64,000 nt of DNA from an uncultured Bacteroidales bacterium (GCA_937915785.1 CALGGY010000050.1:4342-68341); one strand, 5' to 3'. Counted from the stretch's first letter, positions 8,659 through 17,309 are shown. A program made the numbers and translations. Notes: generated from the letters alone by a model not told the origin.

Positions 8659-9195
8659 ATGAAACGTATCACTGCATTTATCGCCGCTTTCGGCCTTCTG
8701 TTTGGGGCTTGCGGACAGCAAAAAAACAACGAAGTAACAACTAATAAAACAAAGGAGAACACTATGAGCAAAACCCTTGTGGCCTATTTTTCGGCCACCG
8801 GAACCACCAAGGCTGCCGCCGAGCGCCTTGCCAAAGAAAAGAACGCCGATTTGTTCGAAATCGTGCCCGAAAAACCCTACACCGCCGCCGACCTCGACTG
8901 GACCAACAAACAGTCGCGTTCCAGCGTGGAGATGAAAGACCTCAACTCGCGTCCCGCCATCAGTGGCACCGTGGAAAAACTTGGTCAGTACGACACCATC
9001 TACATCGGATTTCCCATCTGGTGGTACACCGCACCAACCATCATCAACACTTTCATCGAAGCTCACGACTTCAGCGGAAAAGTGCTGGGTACCTTTGCCA
9101 CAAGCGGAGGAAGCAGTATCACCAAATCGGCCGCCGACCTTAAAAAGAAATATCCGCAATACAACTGGATTGACGGCAAACTGATGAACCGATGA
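8659..9195 (+). CDS. Lipoprotein-anchored flavodoxin
   Basis: About 178 residues. An N-terminal lipoprotein signal (MKRITAFIAAFGLLFGACGQ, predicted lipid-carrying Cys ~20) is followed by a flavodoxin_4-type domain with the FMN phosphate loop YFSATGTTKAAAERLA, PIWWYTAPTIINTF and the flavin-contacting TFATSGGSS. ATG 8764 (MSKTLVAYF), preceded by AAAGGAG, could be used to make a cytoplasmic form. The C-terminus stops at KLMNR*, somewhat earlier than I expect for this family. The stop overlaps the ATG of the following broken hydrolase gene by 4 bases. Flavodoxins of this type are one-electron carriers or quinone/FMN reductase-like proteins; the partner is unknown. Confidence 0.88.
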   Translation: MKRITAFIAAFGLLFGACGQQKNNEVTTNKTKENTMSKTLVAYFSATGTTKAAAERLAKEKNADLFEIVPEKPYTAADLDWTNKQSRSSVEMKDLNSRPAISGTVEKLGQYDTIYIGFPIWWYTAPTIINTFIEAHDFSGKVLGTFATSGGSSITKSAADLKKKYPQYNWIDGKLMNR

Positions 9196-10281
9196 GGAAA
9201 CTTGCTGTAACTCTGACTGTTGCCTCGCTGATTTTGGCCGGATGCAACAACGCAAACCAACAAAAAGAGACAGATAAGAACAACAAACTTGAACTTACGC
9301 AGGAATGGGACAAGGTGTTTCCACAAAGCGACAATGTGAACCACTGCAAGGTGATTTTCCACAACCGCTATGGCATTTAGCTTGCGGCAGATATGTACAT
9401 TCCCAAGGATGTGCGGCAAGTTGCCTGCCATAGCCGTTAGCGGTCCGTTTGGCGCTGTTAAGGAACAGAGCAGCGGACTTTACGCACAGCACATGGCCGA
9501 ACGCGGTTTTGTGGCCATTGCTTTCGCCCCATTGTTTACCGGCGAGAGTGGCGGAGAACCCCGTCGCATGGCAAGCCCTGACATCAACACCGAGGATTTT
9601 CTTGCCGCCGTTGATTTTCTGTCGGTGCAGGAAAATGTTGATACCGAGCGCATTGGCATTATAGGTATCTGCGGTTTTGGTGGCATGGCGGTGAACGCCG
9701 CCGCTCTCGACCCTCGTGTCAAAGCCACCGTGGCCAGCACCATGTACGACATGATCAAGGTGAGCGAGGAAGGCTATTTTGCCAGCGAGAACACCCCCGA
9801 ACAACGTATGGAGAAACGTAAGGTGCTGGATACCCAGCGCACACGGGACTTCCGCAACGGCACCTGCCAGCGCGCCGGCGGTGTTGTGGACCCTCTGCCC
9901 GACGACGCACCCCAGTTTGTGAAGGACTACCACACCTATTACAAGACCGAGCGCGGATACCACAAACGTAGCGGCAACAGCAACGACGGATGGAATACCA
10001 TCGGTTGTCAGTCGTTTCTGAACCAGCCCTTGCTAACTTGGGCCAACGAAATTGCCAATCCTGTGCTGCTTATACACGGCGAAAAGGCGCACAGCCGCTA
10101 TTTCAGCGAATACGCTTTCGAAAAAATGACTGGCAAAAAATGTAATGGACAGAGCATGACCGACGGCAACAAAGAGATTTTGATTATCCCCTGCGCCAGC
10201 CATGTGGACCTCTACGACGATGAGGCCGGCGTTATTCCTTACGACAAAGTTGAGGAGTTTTTCAAAACAAATCTTAAATAG
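9192..10281 (+). pseudogene. Alpha/beta hydrolase (dienelactone-hydrolase-like) lipoprotein, broken by a stop and a frameshift
   Basis: From ATG 9192 the frame encodes a lipoprotein signal (VASLILAGCNN) and VIFHNRYGI, then hits TAG at 9378-9380. The same frame continues with LAADMYIPKDV, still family-like, but at about 9411-9416 homology moves to the +1 frame, which carries GKLPAIAVSGPFGAVKEQSS and the rest of the enzyme to 10281. The second frame has the nucleophile elbow GICGFGG (Cys in place of Ser, as in dienelactone hydrolases), HGEKAHS and a late His in ASHVDLYD. An ATG at 9370 would give an artificial out-of-frame N-terminus (MAFSLRQI). One nonsense change plus one single-base insertion explain the break. 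The flavodoxin gene upstream overlaps the start. Confidence 0.85.
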
Positions 10282-10304
10282 AATTGATGTTTTTTTTACC
10301 GTTG

Positions 10305-10339
10305 TGGCGCAGCATCGCAGATGCTGCGCCATTTTTTTT
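10305..10339 (+). terminator. Rho-independent terminator
   Basis: A perfect 12-bp stem (TGGCGCAGCATC / GATGCTGCGCCA) with a 3-base loop is followed by eight T. It ends the flavodoxin/hydrolase unit. The spacer that follows to 10464 contains a run of ten G (10378-10387) and two copies of GAAAGGGAACC but no gene. Confidence 0.93.
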
Positions 10340-10464
10340 GCCATCTCACTTTTGCTTTTTACTGAAAGGGAACCTAAGGGGGGGGGGCTTTGGCATGGGA
10401 CATGTTTGTTTTTATTGAAAGGGAACCCTTGACGGGGTTCTGCTTAGTGACATAACCGATAAAA

Positions 10465-10977
10465 TCAGCCGATGTAGCTGGGCTGGAGGCACCAAACTCC
10501 GCAGGTGTCCGTGCATTCGCCAAGTAGCTGCCGTATGGTTTTTCCAAAAACAGGGTGCACATAGTCGGGAATGATGTCGAACAGCGGTATTAGCACGAAA
10601 TTGCGCAGGTGCATACGCGGGTGGGGGACAATGAGTTTTGGCGCGTTGTCTATCACTTGGTTGCCGTAGAATATTATGTCGATGTCCATGGTGCGCGAGC
10701 TGTAGCCTGTGCCATTGCGGGTGCGGCCGAGCTGGGCTTCTATTGCCAAAGCCTTTTCGAGCACAAGGGTGGGGCAGAGGTCGGTCTTTGCCACAACTGC
10801 CTGATTTACAAAATGCTGTTCCGCTTCGAAGCCCCATGCTTCACTACCGTACAATGCCGAGGTGGCTGTGATTGTACCTGTCTCTGTACCAATAAGTTCC
10901 ACGGCTTTGTGGCATAGCTCGGCGCTGTTGCCGAGGTTTCCGCCTATCAGCAGGACGGCGTCTACAGTTCTGTCCAT
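10465..10977 (-). CDS. folK: 2-amino-4-hydroxy-6-hydroxymethyldihydropteridine diphosphokinase
   Basis: A 170-residue protein with the HPPK features: LLIGGNLGNSAE near the N-terminus, YGSEAWGFEAEQHFVNQAV, the EKALAIEAQLGRTRNG segment, the metal-binding signature TMDIDIIFYG (two Asp) and HPRMHLRNFVLIPL. It transfers pyrophosphate from ATP to the pterin in folate synthesis. Its start overlaps the 3' end of aat by 16 bases, so metK, aat and folK form one transcript. The C-terminal ~20 residues (CTDTCGVWCLQPSYIG) are Cys/Trp-rich and not typical of the core. Confidence 0.95.
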   Translation of the reverse strand: MDRTVDAVLLIGGNLGNSAELCHKAVELIGTETGTITATSALYGSEAWGFEAEQHFVNQAVVAKTDLCPTLVLEKALAIEAQLGRTRNGTGYSSRTMDIDIIFYGNQVIDNAPKLIVPHPRMHLRNFVLIPLFDIIPDYVHPVFGKTIRQLLGECTDTCGVWCLQPSYIG

Positions 10978-11663
10978 TTCCCAATCAGTGTTTCGTCTTG
11001 GTTTGTCTTGTTAAGTATTTTCAAAAAGATATTTCTGGAAACAGCAGTGGCGCCCATAAAAGCGGAGTGTGATGTAACTTGCTGGGTGTCAATTATCCCG
11101 ATATTGTGCTGCAGGCAGAAATCCACCAGTCGGGCGAGTGCCACTTTGGAGGCGTCGCTCACGGTGTGGAACATCGACTCGCCGAAAAACGCCGACCCTA
11201 TCGAAAGTCCGTACAATCCGCCAACCAGCTGGCCGTTTTGGAACGTCTCGAACGAGTGTGCCAGCCCTATTTCGTGCATCCGGGTGTATGCCTCGATGTA
11301 GTCGTCGCCAATCCATGTGGAGCTTTGGAACCTGCGTTTAACGTTGGCGCACATGGTTATCACGTCGCGGAAACAGGTGTCGATACGCACTTCGAATTTG
11401 CCCGACTTTATCACTCTTGCAAGCGATTTGTGACGGCGGAAACATTTGGGAAACAGCACCATGCGCGGATTGGGTGAAAACCAGTGATATTCTCCAAACC
11501 GGCGGTACCACGGGAAACATCCCTGTCCGTAGGCATCCACAAGGCATTGAGGCGAGAGGTCGCCGCCGTGGCCCACAAAGCCGTCGTCGTCGCCCGGCAT
11601 AGGGTCGGCGAACTGGTGCACCGACCCTTCGGCAGGCAGTATCAGGTCAGAGTTTGAAGGCAC
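10962..11663 (-). CDS. aat: Leucyl/phenylalanyl-tRNA-protein transferase
   Basis: A 233-residue protein matching the N-end rule L/F-transferase: GHGGDLSPQCLVDAYGQGCFPWY, WFSPNPRMVLFP, the STWIGDDYIEAYTRMHEIGLAHS block, GLYGLSIGSAFFGESMF and DTQQVTSHSAFMGA. It adds Leu or Phe from tRNA to N-terminal basic residues and so marks proteins for ClpAP/ClpS decay. GTG at 11663 is the best start because it gives the usual ~40 residues before GGDLS. That start lies inside the 3' end of metK (17-base overlap), which implies translational coupling. The 3' end overlaps folK. Confidence 0.95.
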   Translation of the reverse strand: MPSNSDLILPAEGSVHQFADPMPGDDDGFVGHGGDLSPQCLVDAYGQGCFPWYRRFGEYHWFSPNPRMVLFPKCFRRHKSLARVIKSGKFEVRIDTCFRDVITMCANVKRRFQSSTWIGDDYIEAYTRMHEIGLAHSFETFQNGQLVGGLYGLSIGSAFFGESMFHTVSDASKVALARLVDFCLQHNIGIIDTQQVTSHSAFMGATAVSRNIFLKILNKTNQDETLIGKWTEL

Positions 11664-12924
11664 TTTTTATCTTTTTTACGTAGTCCAGCTCTTCCCAAGT
11701 GAATAGTTTCACTTTGCGTTTCATCACTTTGCCGTTGCGGACAAAGGTTACCTCTTCGGTTCTGGGGTCGCGTCCGAAATGGCCGTATTTTGCGGTTTCG
11801 CCGAAAATGGGGTTGGTAAGTCCGAACCGTTTCACGATGGCGTATGGGCGCATGTCGAAGATCTTTTTCACTTTTTCGGCAATTTCGCCGTCGGTCATAT
11901 CCACGTGGGCGGTGCCGTTGGTGTTCACGTACAGTCCCACGGGTTCGGCCATTCCAATGGCGTATGCCACCTGCACTAGCACCTCGTCGCAAACGCCTGC
12001 TGCCACAAGGTTTTTGGCTATATGGCGGGTGGCGTAGGCAGCGCTGCGGTCCACCTTGGAGGCATCCTTCCCGGAGAAGGCTCCGCCGCCGTGGGCCCCG
12101 CGTCCGCCGTAGGTGTCAACGATGATTTTACGTCCTGTGAGGCCTGTGTCTCCATGAGGTCCGCCGATGACGAATTTGCCGGTAGGATTTACAAACAGCT
12201 TGTATCCGTCGGCGTTTTTCTTTTCGTCGTACAGACCTTTGAAAAGTTTCTGATTTTCTTTCGAAAGATGTTTCAAAACTCTGGGAATCAGTATTTTCTC
12301 CACGTCCTTGCGGATGGTGGCGAGCATCTTGGCCTCGCTGTCGAAATCATCGTGCTGGGTGGAGATTACAATGGTGTCGATACGTGTGGGACGGTTGTCG
12401 TCGCTGTATTCCACGGTAATTTGCGACTTGGAGTCGGGACGCAGGTAGGACATCAGTTTGCCCTCTTTGCGGATGTTGGCCAGTTCGAGCATGAAGATGT
12501 GCGCCAGGGTGATGGGCAGCGGCATGTATTCGGGAGTTTCGCGGCAAGCGTAGCCAAACATCATGCCTTGGTCGCCGGCGCCTTGGTTTTCGGCCTCGTG
12601 GCGGTCCACGCCTTGGTTGATGTCGGGCGACTGGCCGTGTATGGCCGACAGTATGCCGCACGAGTTGGCTTCGAACATGTATTCGCCTTTGGTGTAGCCG
12701 ATGTCGCGGATAACGCGGCGCACAGTGTCCTGAATGTCAACGTATCCGGTTGTCTTTACCTCGCCGGCCACCACGCAAAGGCCAGTGGTTACAAGGGTTT
12801 CGCAGGCCACGCGCGAGTGTGGGTCCTGACGCAGGAATTCGTCGAGCAGGGCGTCCGAAATCTGGTCCGCCACTTTGTCGGGATGTCCTTCCGACACAGA
12901 TTCTGATGTGAAGTAGTAAGCCAT
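11647..12924 (-). CDS. metK: S-adenosylmethionine synthetase
   Basis: A 425-residue protein: FTSESVSEGHPDKVADQISD at the N-terminus (ATP/Mg binding), GAGDQGMMFGYA (signature 1), GGRGAHGGGAFSGKDASKVD (signature 2) and RDPRTEEVTF near the C-terminus. It makes SAM from Met and ATP. The protein is longer than E. coli MetK (~384), in keeping with the longer Bacteroidetes forms. It is the first gene of metK-aat-folK and has a ~165-base leader behind a clear -7 box. Confidence 0.97.
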   Translation of the reverse strand: MAYYFTSESVSEGHPDKVADQISDALLDEFLRQDPHSRVACETLVTTGLCVVAGEVKTTGYVDIQDTVRRVIRDIGYTKGEYMFEANSCGILSAIHGQSPDINQGVDRHEAENQGAGDQGMMFGYACRETPEYMPLPITLAHIFMLELANIRKEGKLMSYLRPDSKSQITVEYSDDNRPTRIDTIVISTQHDDFDSEAKMLATIRKDVEKILIPRVLKHLSKENQKLFKGLYDEKKNADGYKLFVNPTGKFVIGGPHGDTGLTGRKIIVDTYGGRGAHGGGAFSGKDASKVDRSAAYATRHIAKNLVAAGVCDEVLVQVAYAIGMAEPVGLYVNTNGTAHVDMTDGEIAEKVKKIFDMRPYAIVKRFGLTNPIFGETAKYGHFGRDPRTEEVTFVRNGKVMKRKVKLFTWEELDYVKKIKSAFKL

Positions 12925-13095
12925 AATTTTGTACTTTAAAACATTAATAAATAGAAATCCCCTTGTGGGGGTTCCGATGATTATTTAATGCAAAAGTTGT
13001 CGATTTTGTGATTGTAGGTAAGAAACTTGGTTTAGCATTTTTTTTCTTGTGGTTGCAATCATTACAAATCTATCCACTTTGCGTTTGCAAAATTA
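12925..13095 (-). promoter_or_regulatory. metK promoter and long 5' leader
   Basis: On the minus strand TAATTTTG at 13095-13088 matches the -7 consensus. The expected transcript would carry a leader of ~160 bases before the metK ATG at 12924. The leader contains a short stem (TTTGT/ACAAG, around 13046-13068) whose loop holds TGATTGCAACC, followed by an A-rich run and TGCTAAACC. Nearer the gene is a hairpin CCCC-ACAA-GGGG (12954-12975). The length and position are those of a regulated leader. The first part is reminiscent of SAM-II aptamers, but the closing pairing of that class cannot be completed here, so the class is not assigned. The stretch 13096-13326 further upstream holds no gene. Confidence 0.4.
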
Positions 13096-13326
13096 CACTT
13101 TTTTCGTCACATGGCAAAATGTTTTACTGTATTTTTTTTGTTGTCTTTGTATGATATTGGTAATGAGATGTGTTTGTATGGGCGTGGTGCGGACATTAAT
13201 GTGCGTACATATCTTTTTTTGAGCAAAAGACTTTCTTTCTTGTACATTTGGAGGCATTTTGTGTCTTTGCAGTGCTGAATTTTCCATTTTCAAAAAACAT
13301 TATGGACTAATACCCATACCATACAA

Positions 13327-13357
13327 AAGAAGTGCCGCTGATATCTCGGCACTTCTT
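13327..13357 (-). terminator. Terminator hairpin after the GH3-family gene
   Basis: An 11-bp stem (AAGAAGTGCCG / CGGCACTTCTT) with a 9-base loop, followed on the minus strand by TTTTGTATGG. It lies 41 bases past the GH3-family stop and ends the lolA-plsC-HAD-GH3 unit. The T-run is weak. Confidence 0.75.
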
Positions 13358-13397
13358 GGTTTGCGGGGATATTCCGCTCTTTTTTGCACGTCGCCAG

Positions 13398-15104
13398 TTA
13401 CTTCTTTTCAAACTGGCGCATCAGCTCGTGTTTTTCGTCGTTCTGCATCAGCACGTTTGGTTTGAAACGGCTGGCGTCGGCGCCGGTTTTCTTGAGCGAT
13501 GCCTCTTTGAATTTCTCGAAACTGTTTTCCTGCAAAAGGTGCGATATGGGGTCTTTCACGCGGAAACTGTCTCGTTTGGCCTGATATTCGATGTTGGCCT
13601 TTTTCAGGTTGTCGTCCACCACTTTGGTGAACTCGTTGGCCTGTTCTATGGTGGTGTCCTGATTTTCGAACTCGTAGTAGAAATGGTAGGCGGATTGGCT
13701 GAGGTCGGCAAAACCGATGAAGAACTTGGTTTTCATGCCGGTGGATTTCTCGGCTTCGCGCACTGCGTCGATAAACTGTTGTTCGTACAGCTTTTCGCCG
13801 GTCATGGTAACAATGCCGTTCACTTTCTGCACCATGTGTATGCGCGGGGTGTTCACAAAATAGTCGCTCACCTCGATGATGTCGTTCATGTTGTAGCGGT
13901 ACAGTCCGGCGAAGGTGGTGCAGTAGGGGCAGTAGCGTTTGCCCACTTCGAGTTCGTGCAGCTGCAGGAAACGTGGGTTCTCGGTGCCGAAGTCCTCTTC
14001 GGGGACAAACTCGTAGTAGTGGTAGTGCGGGAAAAGGGTGGTGTTGATGGAGTCGTCCAAAACCAGTCCGAAACGGCATTCCGACGAGAAATAGGCAAAT
14101 TCCTGATAAAGCATTCCTTCGGGGAAACAGCCTTCCAGTTTTTCGAGATAAACCTTTGTGTTGCCGCATTTCCAAGTGGTGAGCACCTGCAGTTCGGGCC
14201 AGAAATGTTTTGGCAGTATGGTGCCGTATTTGGCGCGCAGTTCGCGTAGCTCGTTGGCGCGGTCGGGGTTGGGTTTGAGGTAGGGCTGTATGGCGGCGCG
14301 TATCTTGTCGGGAATGTTCACCTTTTGGCTCATGGTGCCGTGTTCGATGTCGTCGATATAGTCGTCGAGGTAGCGGTTCACGTTGTTCTGCATCTCAACC
14401 ATGGTGCTGGGGTTGGCGGTAACGCACAGGTGCACGTTGCGCTCGATGCCCATACGCATGATGGCGTAGTTGCGGGCGGTGTAGTCCTCGATATAGAACA
14501 CGTCGGAGGGAGAGGCGTAGAGCTTTTTCACAAAGCCCGGACATTTGGCCTGCGTGTAGCCCGACACCGAGCCGTACATGGTGCCGTCGGGGGCGTAGCC
14601 TTCCAAGTATTTGCCCACTATGGACACTATGGAGCCTTCCCACACGTGCGGACGGTTCATCTGGAAATTGTACAGCCATACCTTGTTCATCTTGCTGTAT
14701 ATGTTGTCGATATACTGTTGGGTGATGGGTATCCATTTGGGCTGGTTGGTGGAACCCGAAGTGGTGGCGTAGAGCACCGGTTTGCCGGGAAACAGCACGT
14801 TGGCCTCGCCGTTTTTGTGACGGTCCACGTAAGGACGCAGGTCTTCGTACTCGTTGGGTTTCACATTTTCGCGATATAGGCGGTAGAGCTCCTCGTCGGT
14901 TTTGGCTTTCAGTATGTCCTCAAAGTGGTGCTCCTTGCCATAGACGCTGTCTTTTGCGTAGGTAAGTATCTGACGCAGAGTTTTTTCGCTTGCCTTGCGG
15001 GGATCTTTGCTCACGCGTTTCAGTTTGCGGTAAAGCAGCCCGCCGGCTATACCGAGCAAGGTGTTCGGTACAAAGGGGTTCATGTGGTCTTCTGTAATTT
15101 TCAT
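13398..15104 (-). CDS. GH3-family acyl-adenylating enzyme homologue
   Basis: A 568-residue protein with full-length GH3 architecture. It has a Ser/Thr/Gly-rich ATP loop (YATTSGSTNQPKWIPIT, ~residues 110-126), FWPELQVLTTWKCGN, then CRFGLVLDD and the C-terminal TMTGEKLYEQQFIDAV. GH3 enzymes adenylate a carboxylate and in plants conjugate it to an amino acid. Bacterial members, common in Bacteroidetes, are not understood. It is the last gene of a minus-strand operon with a LolA-like carrier, an acyltransferase and a HAD phosphatase; this setting suggests work on a lipid or fatty acyl chain rather than a hormone, which is inference. ATG 15104 gives a short polar lead before MNPFVPNTLLG; the second Met (residue 8) is a possible start. 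Confidence 0.88.
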   Translation of the reverse strand: MKITEDHMNPFVPNTLLGIAGGLLYRKLKRVSKDPRKASEKTLRQILTYAKDSVYGKEHHFEDILKAKTDEELYRLYRENVKPNEYEDLRPYVDRHKNGEANVLFPGKPVLYATTSGSTNQPKWIPITQQYIDNIYSKMNKVWLYNFQMNRPHVWEGSIVSIVGKYLEGYAPDGTMYGSVSGYTQAKCPGFVKKLYASPSDVFYIEDYTARNYAIMRMGIERNVHLCVTANPSTMVEMQNNVNRYLDDYIDDIEHGTMSQKVNIPDKIRAAIQPYLKPNPDRANELRELRAKYGTILPKHFWPELQVLTTWKCGNTKVYLEKLEGCFPEGMLYQEFAYFSSECRFGLVLDDSINTTLFPHYHYYEFVPEEDFGTENPRFLQLHELEVGKRYCPYCTTFAGLYRYNMNDIIEVSDYFVNTPRIHMVQKVNGIVTMTGEKLYEQQFIDAVREAEKSTGMKTKFFIGFADLSQSAYHFYYEFENQDTTIEQANEFTKVVDDNLKKANIEYQAKRDSFRVKDPISHLLQENSFEKFKEASLKKTGADASRFKPNVLMQNDEKHELMRQFEKK

Positions 15105-15126
15105 GACAGTAGGTTTTTATGAATGT

Positions 15127-15753
15127 TTATTGTTTGATTTCGTGTATGTTGCGTAAAAATTTGTCCTTTTTGTTCACCAGCAGGAAAGGCATGCCGCTGT
15201 TGCGTGCGCCCTGTCCGTCGGTGTCGTCGCGGTCGCCGATAACGAGTATGTCTTCGGGTTTTTCGCCCAGCAGCTCGGCTATTTTGAGGAACGATTCACG
15301 GCAGGGTTTCAGTCCTCCGGCCGCGGGTGCGTCGATGCACACGTCGAACCATTCGGGGTCGATGTTCACGGCGTGCAGCCGTTCGATGATGTGGTCGTAG
15401 TCGGAGAACACAGCGGTTTTTATACCCGCCTTGCGCAGTTGTGCCAACTCGTCGGCAACGCCATCTTTCAGTCGGTAGTGCTTGGCCAGCACACGTGTCA
15501 TGGTGGGCATGTATTTGGCGTAGTACCAGCGCTCGGCCTTTTCGGGGCTGATGCCACGTTTTTGGGCCATGGTGGCAAACAGCTGTTTGAAATATTCCTT
15601 GCTTTCGCCGAAATGGCGGCCCATCAGCTCTTTGCGGGTGTTGCGTTCTGTTTTTAGGGTGACTACGGATGTTATGCAGTTGAGTATTAGCCATATAGGC
15701 AATCTGCTGTTGTCATAAAGCGTTCCGTCGAGGTCAAATATTATAGCTTTCAT
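15127..15753 (-). CDS. HAD-superfamily hydrolase
   Basis: 208 residues with HAD motif I DLDGTLYDN at residues 7-15 (nucleophile Asp and acid Asp), motif II in TAVFSDYD, a motif III Lys in GGLKPCRESF, and motif IV VIGDRDDTDGQGA. A helical cap lies between motifs I and II (subfamily IA type). Phosphatase or phosphonatase activity is expected, with unknown substrate. It starts 3 bases after the acyltransferase stop and ends 22 bases before the GH3-family start, so it belongs to the same operon. Confidence 0.9.
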   Translation of the reverse strand: MKAIIFDLDGTLYDNSRLPIWLILNCITSVVTLKTERNTRKELMGRHFGESKEYFKQLFATMAQKRGISPEKAERWYYAKYMPTMTRVLAKHYRLKDGVADELAQLRKAGIKTAVFSDYDHIIERLHAVNIDPEWFDVCIDAPAAGGLKPCRESFLKIAELLGEKPEDILVIGDRDDTDGQGARNSGMPFLLVNKKDKFLRNIHEIKQ

Positions 15754-15756
15754 CTA

Positions 15757-16614
15757 TTATTCTTCGTTGATAGTGGCCGGCCACGAGTTTTTGGTAATTC
15801 CGGCAAGGTTCTGCAAAGTGGTGTGGCTCAGGTGCAGAAGCCTGTCCACCTCGTCTTTGCGATGGTTTTTGGTGTTGGGTAAAATAGGTTCGCCGATGGT
15901 GATGGTGAGCAGCGGCTCGGTGGGCTTGCCCAAGAGTTTGTAAATGCCTTTGCGCTCGCGGAAAGTGATGCACATGGGCACAATGGGCATGTTGTATTTG
16001 TATGCCATGGTGAAGGCTCCTTTGCGGAACGGACGCAGGGGTTTGTAGAAATTCCAGCGGCTCTCTTCGGGAAACACGTGGAACCACTGTTTTTTTTCGT
16101 GCAGCTCGTCGAAAGCCTCGTTGAATTTCTTCAGTCCGCCCATGTTGTCGGGCACGGGTATTCCGCCCACGTGTTTGATGTGCCAGTAGTCCTTGCCGTT
16201 GAGGTTGTCGCCATACACTGGTATCCATATCTTTTTGAAATGCAGCGCGTTGATGACAATGGGGGCATCCCAGCGGTAGCAGTGGTTGCAGATGGTTATT
16301 GCGCCGTTTTCCAGATATTTGCGGTGTTTGCGCAGTTTTTTGCGTCCGCGTATGCGCAGTCCGAATTTGGTGTGGTTCACCAGCGGTATCAGAAAATCCA
16401 CAAGGAAAGCGTAGCCTATCCAGCGTTGCAGCTTGAAACTGAAGCTTTTGTCGAGATAGGTGTAGTTTTCGTCGAACACCAGCTCGCGCAGGTGCTTGGC
16501 GGGATACAGCTTTTTGTAGGGGTTGTCTTCGGGAAAGTCGGTCTCCGGCTGTGGCACGAAAACACCGTCTTTCACCTCAAGGTCGCGGTAGCGGATGTTG
16601 GTTGTTTCGGGCAT
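15757..16614 (-). CDS. 1-acyl-glycerol-3-phosphate acyltransferase (PlsC-like)
   Basis: A 285-residue protein with the acyltransferase motif NHCYRWD (the H-x4-D catalytic pair, ~residue 118) and the second block FPEESRWNF (variant of FPEGTRS), then GAFTMAYKYNMPIVPMCI. It should transfer an acyl chain to a lysophospholipid or another lipid alcohol at the inner membrane. The His-x4-Asp pair is intact, and the changed FPEES block hints at an unusual acceptor. It is tightly packed between lolA (3-base gap) and the HAD gene (3-base gap). Confidence 0.88.
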   Translation of the reverse strand: MPETTNIRYRDLEVKDGVFVPQPETDFPEDNPYKKLYPAKHLRELVFDENYTYLDKSFSFKLQRWIGYAFLVDFLIPLVNHTKFGLRIRGRKKLRKHRKYLENGAITICNHCYRWDAPIVINALHFKKIWIPVYGDNLNGKDYWHIKHVGGIPVPDNMGGLKKFNEAFDELHEKKQWFHVFPEESRWNFYKPLRPFRKGAFTMAYKYNMPIVPMCITFRERKGIYKLLGKPTEPLLTITIGEPILPNTKNHRKDEVDRLLHLSHTTLQNLAGITKNSWPATINEE

Positions 16615-16617
16615 CAG

Positions 16618-17238
16618 TTATTTTTTTGCTGTTGAGAATTGCGAGTCGGCAATGGCTTTGTTTTTCACCGCTCCCGAAAGAGTGTAGGTGGTTATGTCGC
16701 CGGAGTTTTCGGTCATCACCATCTGGCGGATAAGGCCGTCGGCTTTGGCGTAGGTTATCTCTATTTTGGAATAGCCTTTCGACGATTTTTTGGTGGCGTT
16801 GACGGTTACCACGTAGCTGTCGCCCTTTTCGGTGGCGGCGCTTGTGGCCGACACTGCCTCGCACAGTTGCTCAATTTCGCCGTGGATGGCGCAGAGCAGT
16901 ATGGTGGCGAGACTGTGCATTCGGGAGTTTTTTTCGGTGTTGAAGGTGCGTTTCTTGCCTTTTGAGCTGACCAGCATCTCGTTGCCGTTGATAACGACCT
17001 TTTCGCCGGCAGGCTCGCTGTAGTGCATGGCCAGTTTGCTTGGGGCAACGAAATAGAAAGTGCCGCTTTTCTCCACCTTTTTGCCGTTCACTTTCAAAAC
17101 TTTTGTTTCTTTGAACGCGCTTTCGATGCTTTTTATCTGGGTGTTGGCGGTCTTTATCTTTGTCAGAATGGCGTTGTCGTTGGCAAAGACTGCTGTTGCA
17201 AACAATGCTGCAATCAGGGTTATGATCTTTCTTGTCAT
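16618..17238 (-). CDS. LolA-like periplasmic lipoprotein carrier
   Basis: 206 residues with an N-terminal signal peptide (IITLIAALFATAVFAND) and the LolA pattern of alternating strands (SGTFYFVAPSKLAMHYSEP; KVVINGNEMLV). LolA shuttles lipoproteins through the periplasm; LolA-like proteins in lipid operons may carry other lipids. It is the first gene of lolA-plsC-HAD-GH3, so it may be a dedicated paralogue rather than the housekeeping LolA. The start is at ATG 17238 and a -7 box lies ~72 bases upstream. Confidence 0.85.
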   Translation of the reverse strand: MTRKIITLIAALFATAVFANDNAILTKIKTANTQIKSIESAFKETKVLKVNGKKVEKSGTFYFVAPSKLAMHYSEPAGEKVVINGNEMLVSSKGKKRTFNTEKNSRMHSLATILLCAIHGEIEQLCEAVSATSAATEKGDSYVVTVNATKKSSKGYSKIEITYAKADGLIRQMVMTENSGDITTYTLSGAVKNKAIADSQFSTAKK

Positions 17239-17309
17239 TGTTTTTCTTTTTTTGTCTGTTACTTTATGTTAGTAACGTTTTTGTCTGTTTTTTTTGAAAA
17301 AACAACTTG

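Noticed and set aside
9370..9416. ATG at 9370 as the true start of the alpha/beta hydrolase
   Set aside because: The resulting first residues (MAFSLRQI) are a frame-shifted reading of the family sequence LAADMYIPKDV; the family N-terminus with lipobox is in the other frame from 9192.
10378..10387. Run of ten G as a possible phase-variation tract
   Set aside because: It is between a terminator and the 3' end of folK, not in a promoter or coding frame, so length change would have no evident effect.
12990..13075. Confirmed SAM-II riboswitch
   Set aside because: The motif order is suggestive, but the 3' GG needed for the pseudoknot is absent and the loop is shorter; kept only as an unassigned leader.
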